Below, in pieces: positions 33,901 to 45,800 of a stretch of 64,000 bases of DNA. The translations under genes were made by a program, and so were the position numbers. The DNA is taken from contig NC_083610.1 in the NCBI RefSeq assembly GCF_029168945.1, positions 76,561,580 to 76,625,579 on the forward strand, read 5' to 3'. This DNA is from Cannabis sativa. Taxonomy: Eukaryota > Streptophyta > Magnoliopsida > Rosales > Cannabaceae. Below the pieces are notes generated by a model. The model was not told the DNA's origin, did not search any database, and was given only the letters and a program-made list of their open reading frames with translations. The first letter of the stretch is position 1; each line of letters opens with the position of its first letter.

Positions 33901-36801
33901 AACATAGTGGCCCAAGATAATTTGTATGAACATGAGAGTAAAATCACAGTTTACACTAAGCCATATGATGATTCACATGCTCGGGTTCTCATTTCAGAAA
34001 TGGTGCAAGAGAATGCCGAAATCCCAATCTCAATTGAGGGGTGCAAATGCGTTAAGAAAGTAGCGAACATGTTCCTTCCTTGGCCTAAATACCTAATTGT
34101 AACACTCGAGGTAATGGTTTGTTATAAATTAATTATTAATGATTAGTGGAGTTTGAATATCTTAAATATTCAACCATAATGAAGTAAGTTCTGCGAATAC
34201 ATATGCTGCAGTCAGATGAATAAATAATCAATTGTTTATCTTTTTTTTTGTTATTAGGCATGTTTAAAATTTTTGAGAGTATTCAATTATAGTTGTTATG
34301 CTGCTGAAAATTTGGTAGAATTAAGATCAAATTTGGTGTTTTGTATAAGACGTGATGTGTCGAAGGGAAAATGTCCCATGTCTTGTCGAAAAGGCGGTGG
34401 TGATCAAGCAGATCTATTATTCACACTAGAGATCATGGCACTAATCCCCAAGTCAATTAAATGGATGGTTGAAGAATTTTTGATAATCAAGGACAAACAT
34501 GAGATAATCCTAATTCGGGTACCCCGTGGATTCATAGAATCTCGTACCCAGTTCACGATATTTGGAGAAAATTTGCAGCAGGTGGCGTTGTGTGACTTTA
34601 TTGGCAACCAGGAAATGATTTTTGGAATGATGTATACTCTTCTTTAATCTAATTAACCTTATATATTAAATTCTAATGAAATTATTATAAAACACTAATA
34701 TTTAACTACTTAATGCAGACACATCTGGAAGAGCTTAAATGATTTGAGACGAATTTTCAAGTTTTATGACCCAGAATTTCTCGTAGTGAACGGTATCAAC
34801 GATTTAGAGAAGGATGAGTCTTTTGAGAATGCATCACAAGGATTGGCTCATTGGTTATCGTCGATGAATATCCAACACTAAATGTTCTTTATTTCCAGGA
34901 ATACTGAGTAAACACTATTTAAGAGGTAATTTAATTTTTTTTTCTATATTATAACTTAAAATTATTTTTACACTATCTTACATACATCCCAATATAATTT
35001 TTTAGTTCGCATTGGATGCTAGAGATCGTTGCACCAAGAAAAATTATCTATTTAGACCTTATACGTGGCCACAAAGTTCTCCCACAAATGAATCCAATAT
35101 TAGAAAGGTAATAATTTAATTACTCATTATGTAACAAATCTTTTGATTGACTAAGTTATATATATTTATGTTAATGAATTGAAATGTTAATATAATTTTT
35201 AAAATAGAGCACACAAGATTATAGGGGCTTCAAATGCGTATCCATGGGGTGTGGCCAGGAATTTCACTATCAAATTGTCCAAGATAATTTAAAAATCAAT
35301 TTAAAAACCAAGAATGTGGTTTTTGTATTTTGAAATACATGTCTGACATCGTCGCACGTGCAAATTCTAACTGTTATATACACGATCAAAAACTGTAAGT
35401 TTTATTATTAATTATCGTATTTATTATATTAACAAATAATAATATATATAAACTAATATAAAATTTTACTTCTTTTTATAGTTTGGGGAAAAGAAGACAT
35501 AGGATCCAAAAACTGAATTGTTACCATTACAATGACCGTGGATAAAATGATTGCTGGCAATGATTCACGAAGACTTGGACGATTGATGCTGAAATGTATA
35601 AGAATGTTTCTTCCCTAACTTATTTTTTTAGGTTAACTTGTAATTAGATTTATTAACTTGTTAACACTTAGACTAATTTTAAAATATTTGTATAATATAA
35701 TTGTAATTTTTTTATTTACTTCTATGAAATTAATTTAAGTATATTGGCTAATCATAAAATTAAGTGTAAATACCATTTTAGATCCTACGTTTTGCAAAAG
35801 TTACTAATTGGACCCTCTGTTTTGTTAAATGATAAAATAGACCTTATATTTTCCAAAATGGTAAAAATAAGACCATAAGCTCAATTTTTAACAATTTTAT
35901 TCAATAATATAACTAACTTTAAGATCATTTTTAACATGAACAGATACAGATTATGTAACCAATTTTTTCATAACATCTCTAGATCAGATTATTATTAAGT
36001 TTTATTTTGACAAAAAATCAGTTCATGGTCCTATTTGTATAATTTTAGAAAATACAGGGTCCATTTTGTCATTTAACAAAACAGAGGGTCGAGTTGGTAA
36101 CTTTTGTAAAACACAAGGTTCAAAATAGTATTTACCCTAAAATTAATTTAAATAATATTTAATTTAGCTTTCAAAAAAATAAATATTTAATTTTAATTAA
36201 ATAATATTTATTATAAATTAATAAATATATAATTTAAATAAATTAAAATTTTGAATTTATACTAGGTTTTAAATTGAAAAATAAAATAATTATGAAGGAT
36301 TTGACGTCAATTTTTAATCATTTGACGTCGGTTATTAGTGTATATGGCGTCGATTATTTGTATAACTGACGTCATAGTGTATATATGACGTCAATTATTT
36401 GATAATAACCGACGCACTAAGGTACACTTTAACGTCAATTATTTTCAATTCTATAGCGTCACCTAGATAAGCGTCGTTAATGAATTTTGCCAAAATCGAC
36501 ACTGAAAGGCCTTAAAAACCGCCTCTAAAGCCCAAATTTATTGTAGTGTTCTAGAGGTAGCACCCTATATACGATTAGTCAGCAATATTCTCTAAAAGAT
36601 ATTATATTAAATTATATAGAACTCGATGCTTAATTGCACCAATAGCGATATGACACTTAAGAGGGTGCTAAACATGTGTGGCTCCTACCATTTCTCACAT
36701 ATATATATATATATATATATAATTAAATATAATATAAAAAGGAAATTCACATAAACATTTACATAAATCAATACCTCTCGGAGACCAAAAAGACTAAATA
36801 G

Positions 36802-36852
<51 letters not shown>

Positions 36853-39800
36853 AATATCTAAGTTCATGCATTTATTCTATTTAAGTATTTAATATGTAAT
36901 TATGTTGAAATAAATATATCTTTAAGTTTTCAGTTAAATTAATGTTTGAAAAGTATTTAAGTGGAAGCTCTAGTACTGATACCGCATCTCTATAAATTAT
37001 TGTTTTGCCCATAGTATTTTAGTATAGTTGATTGACTTACTTGGTTAGTGAAACCAACCCCAAATCCGAGCAAGATACGGCCTAATATGAGCATAGCAAT
37101 ATTGGCAGCACCACCATTAATTGCAGCTCCAACAAGGAAGGTGCAACCACCCAATAAAATGGTGTTCCGGCGGCCCAAGGTGGCGGTGAGGCGGCTTGCA
37201 ACTAGGGATGCAGCTAAGCCAGCTATGTAAAGTGAAGATGTGAATGCTGTCAATGCTTGACTGTCGTACACACAGTATATGTTTGGTTTGGTGGCTTTTC
37301 CTTCTCCTTCCTTATTCCTTAGTACAGATGGGAAAAATTTCCTCAGAAATGGTAACATTGTCGTCACTCCACCTGAAATTAATTTAATCATGTCATATAT
37401 ACTATATCTTTTAACATCTTTTAATTTATACATACAACTGATTTTACATATGTTTGGTTTTTTCCTTACTCTCTTATATTTAACGGGAGTTTTATTTAAG
37501 GTAGATTTTTTTTTAGATTACTTCAAAAATACACAAAAGTAACTAAATAATTACAAAAATACCATTGTACAAAATTTTAAATATTTTTATAATTTTTAAT
37601 ATTTTATTTACAGAAAATATAATTTTTTAATATTTTCATGTTATTTTTATATTCTACTCTTGTTATTTTGTTGTTAGTTTTTTATTATTTGTATATTATT
37701 TTTATGTTATTTAAATATTACATTTACCTATGTAAATTAATTATATAATTATAATTTATTTTATGAAATTGTTTACAGTAGTTATATTTAGCAAAATTTT
37801 AGAAGAACATAAATAATTAACATTATAAAAAAACAAAGTTTACAACAAGAGTACTCTTGCTCTTGTCTTTCTCTCTTCCATGGCAAAGAATAAAAGAATG
37901 AACAAGAAGTCAGTTACTCGAGCTGATCATCAAGATCTCCTTTCAATCCATGATACGATGAGAGTAAATATGAGAAGATTGCTAATTGTGTTGCGGATGA
38001 TTCAAAGGGGCTTAATTTAATATAGTTGATGCTCTTCAAGCAGGGAAAATTATCGAAGATCATTGTGTAAATAATAAGGGAGATGATTGTATGGAAGATT
38101 CGTTTTGTGAATAATAAGGGAGAGGATTGTATGGAAGATGCAAATAAACTCATATCTTTGAGCTAGACGGAGGAGATGAAACAAGATGGATACTGGGCAT
38201 CTGCTCAACACCAATGGAAGAAATTCACAAAGGATAAGATTTCTTATTCTGAACCTAAATTGAGCTATTCGAATCCGATAGTGAAAGATGGAAGGAAAAT
38301 CTCTCAAGTGGATTGTGAAGAGGTTAAGGTTCAGGCTACCAATTAGAATTCAGCAATCATCTGTATGGTTCTTAGAGCTAATCCTCCTACAGCAGTGGTT
38401 GAAGGCTTTATTAAGCGAATTTGGGGACATCTAGGGATTGCTCAGATTGTGAGGATGACAAAGGGACTTACGATGGTGAAATTTAATGATGAAGTAACTA
38501 GAGACCATGTTTTGGAAAATGGTATGATTCAATTTGACAAAAAATCAGTCATTATTCGACCTTGGTCTACATATATGAATGCAGTTCGATTGGTTAGATC
38601 AAACCTGTTATGGATTCATCTCCATATTTTGGCCTTCAATATTGGGGCAATAAATGCCTAAGTGCTTTGGTGAGTACCATTGGCAAGCCAATTATGATGG
38701 ACAAATTCACTCGTGATCGAATCCGAGTTCAATTTGCAAGGGTTTTGGTTGAAATGGAAATAAAGATTACTCTGTCGCGGGTTATTCAATATTTCAATGA
38801 GTTTGGGCAACTTGTAGAACAGGGGGTTGACTATGAGTGGTTCCTAATTAAGTTCAAATCTTGTTCTAGTTATGGTCTTGTTATGGCTGATTGTAGAAAG
38901 GATAGAAGATTCAATAGATAAAGAGAAGGAGACCATAGTGGAAAGTGTTCCTGAGATACAAACAGTTTCTACTTTGGTGGCAATAGGAACCTCTAATTTA
39001 GTTAAACCATAAGGAAATATGGATACAACAGTTGGTGACAAGAAAATTATAGAACATGGTGTTCATAAGAGCAGCCAGGGTGTGACAGTCAGTAGTCCCG
39101 TGATCCGTAAGGGGAAACACCGGGTAAGCTGTGCAATCCCACACCGCCTAGAGTAGGTCAAGTGGGATGATTCTGAGACTGTGTAGGTATGGGACTACAC
39201 AATTGAAGAGAGCTTAAATGGATTGATTGGTACTACCTATATCAACAAGGTGCATCTTGTTTTTCGGTAGCCCATCTTGAAAGAACTCCACAGTTAAGCA
39301 TGCTTGGCTTGGAGCAATTTTAAGGATGGGTGACCTCCTGGGAAGTTTTCCCAGGATGCGTGTGAGTGAGGACAAAGCACGCTAAAAACACTTGTGTTGG
39401 TCTGTAGGGTCAGTCATCAATCCAGGAAGTAGCTAAAGTGGCGTACTCGTGTATAAGAGCCATTCATTCCGTGGGTGTAAGGACCTAATTGAGGCTTGAA
39501 GCGGGGACGTTACAAATGGTATCAGAGCCTTGACCCAGCCGGAAGTGTGGTCGACGAGGACGTCGGACCCCGTAAGGGGGGTGATTGTGACAGTCAGTAG
39601 TCCCGTGATCCGTAAGGGAAAACACCGGGTAATCTATGCAATTCCACACCGCCTGGGGAAGGTCAAGTGGGATGATTCTGAGACTGTGTAGGTATGGGAC
39701 TACACAGTTGAAGAGAGCTTAAATGGATTGATTGGTACTACCTATATCAACAAGGTGCATCTTGTTTTTCGGTAGCCCATCTTGAAAGAACTCCACAGTT

Positions 39801-42800
39801 AAGCGTGCTTGGCTTGGAGCAATTTCAAGGATGGGTGACCTCCTGGAAGTTTTCCCAGGATGCGTGTGAGTGAGGACAAAGCACGCTGAAAACACTCGTG
39901 TTGGTCTGTAGGGTCAGTCATCAATCCAGGAAGCAACCAAAGTGGTGTACTCGTGTATAAGAGCCATTCATTCCGTGGGTGTAAGAACCTAACGGAGGCT
40001 TGAAGCGGGGACGTTACACAGGGAGAGGGAGGGGTCAGGATTGGCTTACTCCAAAGAGGACATTTCAGATCAATAAGTTGTGGCAGAATTCGATTGTTGC
40101 GGATATGTTGGAAATAGGACAAGATCATAGTAGGAAGAATTCCTTTGCGGCCTAGGTTCAAATTGAAGGTAATAAAAAAGATCTTGATTCCTCAATTAGT
40201 TAATTGTCATGGATTGTTGCAATCTTTTTAGTTGGATTATTAGAGGCTTGAAAGGTACTAATAAACAAGATAATATTTTAGATTTTTGTAGTATAAATAA
40301 AATTGGTGTTGTGGCTATGTTAGAGACTAAAATGAAAAGGAATAAAGTGGTGGAGTAATGGATACTAAGTTCTTGAACTGGGATTTCTATTCTAGTACAA
40401 TAGTTTAGAGGAAAGTGTTTATGAGGGTGATTGTTGTGGAAGAAACAAATCAGTTTGTCCATTGTTTTATTAAAATGGTGGGTCAGTGTTACTTTTGTTT
40501 ATGGTCTGAACTTGATTGGTGAAAGGAATGTGGAAGGGTCTTGCTAAGATAAAATGTTCTGTTAGGCCTTTGATTATGCTTGGAGATTTCAATTCAGTCT
40601 TTCACTTAGATGATAGGCAAGGTGGAAACCCACTATCTACCTCTGAATTGGTAGATTCTAATCATTGGCTCTCTCTTAAGTTGAGGGATGAGCTTAGAAG
40701 TACTGGTTCAAAGTACACTTGAAATAACAACCAAGATGGTCACTCTAGAATTTATTCTAAGATTGATCATGTTTTTGTTAGTGAAGATTGGTTAGATACT
40801 TTCCCAAATATTGTTGCATGTTTCGTTAGGACCCTAGTTCACACCACTATTTTTGTTCGGTCACCAGATCTGTTATAGAATGTATTGGTATTAAGCCATT
40901 TTGATTTTATAATTTTTGAACGAAGCATGAGGATTTTGAGAGATTAGTTATGTAAAGTTGGCTTAAACTAATTTCGGGTACTGATTTAAAAGATATTTTC
41001 AAAAAGACTTTGAGGTTGAAGGAATGCTTGAAGAATTTTAAATAGTGATTTGATTGGCAATATTGAGAAGAACAATCAGCAGGCTAAGGAAAGATGCCAG
41101 GAGGCTCAATATTGCAGGCTCAAGCTCACCATGGGGATAGTTGGTATCAGGATCTTGAAATAGAGGCTGCCTTGGATTTCAGTATGCATGAGAGAATGTC
41201 TCACAATTTCCTAGTGCAAAGAAGAAAAATTACTTGGCTGAGACATGAAGATGAGAATAATTCTTTTTTCCATGCTTGGATTAAAAAAAAAGAAGAATGG
41301 AGAATATAACAGCTTCTTTTACAAATGATCAAGGAAAAGTGGTAGATAAGTTTTTAGAAGTTACTACCCATTTCTTGAATCATTTTTAAGAGGTTCATGG
41401 GAAGTCCTAGTTCAGCAACTACAACCTTAAATATGCATTGTATTAACTAGGGAAACAAGATATCTTTTGATCAGCAAGTTGATCTTTTGAAGCCTTTCTT
41501 TGTCAAAGAGATTAAAGCAGTATTTTTTAGCATCCTGAGTTCTAAATCCCCAGGCCCTGGCGGTTATGGTTCAGGCTTCTTTAAAGCAATGTGGCCAAAA
41601 AATATGAGAAGAGTTATGTAGATCTGTTCTAAAAAATTTTAATACAGGTCATTGCCCAGCAGTCGTTCATGATACAACAATCTCTTTAGTCCTAAAAATT
41701 GATTCCCTAGTTCGAGCCATAGACTACAAACCGATCGCTTGCTACCCTACCATTTATAAAGGAATTTTGAAGCTTCTTTGTACTAGATTAGCTATTGTTC
41801 TTCCTCAGATTGTTAATCAAGGGCATTTATTAAAGGTCCATAGCTCATAACATTTTAATGTTTCAAGATCTTATCAAGAATTATGGAAGGAAGGTTGTTT
41901 CTCCGAGATGTGCTATAAAGATAAACCTTAGCAAGACTTATGACACGATTGATTGGAGTTTTCTTGAGGATCTTCTTCAAGCTTTATGCTTTCTGACTAG
42001 AATCATTGGTTGGATTATGACTTGTGTGAAAAACACCACTTACTCTCTCATGGTGAATGGTAGAATTCAAGGGAGCTTTACAGGTGACAAAAAAATTCGT
42101 CAAGGTGATCCACTCTCACTTTTATTATTTATTTTAGTTATGGAATACATAACCGAAGATTAAAATTAGCTTCTTTAGATGCTAATTTTAAATTTCACCC
42201 TATGTGCAAAAGTTTGAGGATCACTAGCTTGTGTTTTGTTGATGATCTTATCTTATTCTCCAAGGGGTCTTGTAATTCGGTGAGCGTGTTAAAGGCTGCT
42301 TTGGGTGACTTTAGTGCTACTTCGGGTTTATTGGCAAATGTTGATAAATCTCAAATCTACTCTGGAGGGTTGCTGCCACATAAAGGAAAAACTATAGCTT
42401 AGATTTTACACTTTTCATAAGGGACTTTCCCCCTCAAGTACCTAGGTGTTCCAATGAGCCCTACTAAGTGGAGAAAAGAAGATTGCGGTGGTATTAAGTT
42501 GAGATTGTATTTGTGGGCTAGTAGGCACCTTTCCTTTGCGGGGAGAACTCAATTTATTCATTTGTTGTTACTTGGTCTTCGTAACTATTGGATGAGTATT
42601 TTTGTTCTTCCTCAAAGTGTGATTAAGGAAGTTGAAAAACTTTGCAGGGTTTTTTTGGGGAGTAAATGAGAATAGAAGTAAAATTCATATAGCCTCTTGG
42701 GAAAAAGTTTGCCTCCCCAAAATGTATGGTGGTCTCGAATTTAGGGAGGGGCCTAAATGGAACAAAGCAATTCTTGTTAAATACATTTGGGCTCTTTCTG

Positions 42801-45800
42801 AGAAGCATGATGTGCTTTGGGTAAGAGGTGTCCACTCCACAAATTTAAAGGGTCGTTCCTTTTGGGATCATACTTTAAAAACTTATTCGAGTTGGTATTG
42901 AAGAAAGTTGTGTCTTCGGATGGTGTTTAGTCAAGCTCAAATCGTGGCAGCTGGTGCTAAAGGTAAATTCAAAGCTTCTATTATTTATAATAGCACCATT
43001 GCTCAACAGCAAATTCTTTATGATAAAACAGTTTGGAGCAAGTTTAGTCTTCCAAAACACAAGTTTATGTTGTGGCAAGCAATTAACTCTCAGCTTCTCA
43101 CAAGAAATTTTTTTGACAATGTTTTGTATCCAAATGGACTCAACTCCTTGTCCTATTTGTGGTCTCATTAATGAAAGTCATGGTCACTTTTTTTTCGAGT
43201 ATATCTCGAAGGTGGTTTATTATGTGTTTCATTGGATGCGGTTCAAAACTTTGGACTTTAATTGTTGGATTGTTTGGTTTACTATGAGGAGAACATGGTT
43301 TATTGCCACCATTTCTTATGATTTGCTGGGAGTTTGTGTCCATGGTCTTTGGCTGAACTGGAATAGTTGTTCGTTTGATGGTTATATGAGAAGTGAAGAT
43401 TGTTTAGTTAAAGATATCAAAATAGTGATTTTATAAAAATTATACATTGTAAAAAAAATAGAAAACATTCTATACAGGAAAGAAGATTTGTTGAGAAGCT
43501 AATAAGTAATTAGTGTTGTTGGGTGGGGGTATTGTTTGAGCCCTTCGAGTTGTATAAGTTGTTTGTATCTTTGCTTGTGATTAATAAAGTTAGGGATGGT
43601 AATTATACTCGCGGGTTCAAATACCTGCGTCGAGTTTAAGTATTCACACCCAAATTGAGGTCGGGGTTGGGGTATTGATACCCACCCTAAAACTGTCCCG
43701 ATATGACTCTAACATATATATTATCTTAAATTTAAATAATAAATGTTGTTATTAATTTACTTCACGCTAAAATTTTTTTATTGATTACATATTAAGGAGA
43801 TGATTTTTCATTGTTCAAGAAAATGCATGTATTTACTATTTATTTAAATTAATTTTTTTTACTATTACCAATTAATGTACACGCTATTTAATTATATATC
43901 TTTACTCATCATCATTATCATCTCTATGAAGAGTTATTCACTGTTTTAAAAAAATAAAAACAAATTGCAAAAGTAAAAAAAAGAAAAAACTTTTCACTTT
44001 TATAGTATTTTCTTCTCTGTTAAAGTTGGAAGGAAGTCAAACCAAACTAATGAAAAACTTTGCATCATCGAAAGTGTTTTTGACGTTGGTGACGAAGTTA
44101 ACCATCCTTATATTACGTATCACTATATTTGAGGTATTTATATTAAATCGTATGTATATGTATATATTTGTTAGATATATGTACAGTATATTGGTATATA
44201 TTAGTGTTTTAGTTAGGAGTAGTTGTTTAATAGTTTGATTGGGTTATAATTTTTTTCATTCAATAGACTAACAATCTGTTATATATATATATATATATAT
44301 ATATTATACTAGGTGATCGTTACGTGCCAAGCCACGTACTATTAATTTTATTTAATATTTTAGTTTTTTATTTTAATTAATAATTAAAATAGTATAATTA
44401 TTTAAACGATTTGTTTTAAAAAAATAAAATATGTGTCAGTATATTTAATAAGTAAAACATAATTATGTTATAATAATGTATGTTATTAATAGTAAAATGT
44501 ACATTAATCTTCTAATTGAATAGGTTTGTTAAAGAAATATGTGGCTAAGATGATTTTTTTAATTTAAAAAGAGATTATTAATATTTAAAAGATTGTTTAA
44601 TTTTTTGGTTTAATTATTGAGTTTATTTGTTAACGGGAGATCAAACCTAATCGTTAAATTTAACAGAATATTCTTTTATTTTTAAGTATATTCTGTTAAA
44701 CCAAAAAATGCCGTTAGATAGACACTTTTAATATATAAAGATATAAATGTATACTATGCGTAATTTTGTTTTTTTGGAAACAATCCCAAAGGAGCTCATA
44801 TCATGTTTGTAGTAGAACTCTATTTTTATACTTTAAATTTATTTGATTGCTTTTATTTTCAAATAGTAACAATATCTTTATTTATAGAAAATTAATTTTA
44901 AATTCTTAAAATATATATATATATAAATTAAAGTATATAATATTATTTGACCATATCTAAGTATATTATTGACATTGTAGGTATAATATAGATGATAATT
45001 TGTATTTAATTAAATATTACTACAGTTAGTCTTAAATGATCATCATTTATATATACTATTCGTAATATATATTAATGTAGGCATAATATTACCATAATTA
45101 ATTTTAAATGATAATTATTTAATATGTATTTAATTACTGTAGATATAATATATATAAAATTATTGGTATTAGATTATTTGTATTACTTAAATGATGATTT
45201 TGTTTATTATTTATTTATTAACAATTATATTATTCAATTTTTAGGGAATATATTCACATCTATTGGCAGAAGATAATAGTTTCAAAGAGAGTGTTCCTGA
45301 AGTAATTCCATCTAACGAAGGATAAGTTGAAGAATCTGTCCCATTTACTAATTTCTCACTTCCATTTCTAAGACTGATAAATCAACTCCACCAACAATTG
45401 ATGTGGATATTGGAAAAAGAAAAACTAACTTCTGTTGTTTGGCAGCATTTTAAAAAGCAAAAAGTCAATGGACAAGATAAGGCACTGTGCAATTGTTGTG
45501 AAAAAAAATTAGCAGGGTCAAGCAGAAATGGAACTAAGCATTTGCACGAGCATTTTAAGATATGTCCTCTCAGAAAGCATAGAGACATAAAGCAATCAAT
45601 TTCGAATCCTAGCAAAAAAAAAATATGGAGGCACTTCACTTAGAACATATTCATTCGATCAAGAGAATTCAAGGCAACAACTTGCTAAGATGATTATTTT
45701 GCATGAATATCCTCTTAGTATGGTTGGTCATAAAGGATTTAGAAGTTTTGTGAGCTCCATTCAACCATTATTTAATCATGTGTCTTGAAACTCCATCAAG

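Larger units (their letters stand above)
30403..36548 (+). mobile_element. 3' part of a coding CACTA element, with nested insertions
   Basis: Plus-strand fragments in order resemble DUF4218 (30409-30705), DUF4216 (32866-33360), a coiled-coil and DUF8039-like piece (33557-34140) and an Ulp1-like cysteine protease (34260-35390). The right end reads CACTACAATAAATTTGG on the minus strand at 36548, a CACTA terminus, preceded by tgacgtc subterminal repeats. The left end and the main transposase (Tnp2) are absent; the copia-4 LTR lies where they should be. Nested inside are a solo LTR (30720-32811) and a MITE (35764-36137). Confidence 0.75.
39081..40018 (+). mobile_element. Cassandra-type TRIM retrotransposon
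   Basis: Two LTRs (39081-39514 and 39586-40018) enclose only 71 bp: a primer-binding site tggtatcagagcc (39517-39529) and a purine tract aaggggggtgat. The flanks are caggg on both sides (39076-39080 and 40019-40023), a perfect TSD. Each LTR carries a 5S-rRNA-like segment, the mark of Cassandra. The LTRs differ at about 19 sites in 433 bp by eye (4-5 percent). No protein is encoded; mobilisation depends on other elements. Confidence 0.95.

Noticed and set aside
36990..37433. A separate sugar-transporter fragment or pseudogene at exon 2
   Set aside because: Splice sites and phase join it perfectly to exon 1 (48300) and exon 3 (22662), with no overlap or duplication of protein segments, so one gene is the simpler reading.
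39283..39347. Functional 5S rRNA gene
   Set aside because: Only the internal control region matches; the 5' and 3' parts of 5S rRNA are absent and the segment lies inside both Cassandra LTRs.
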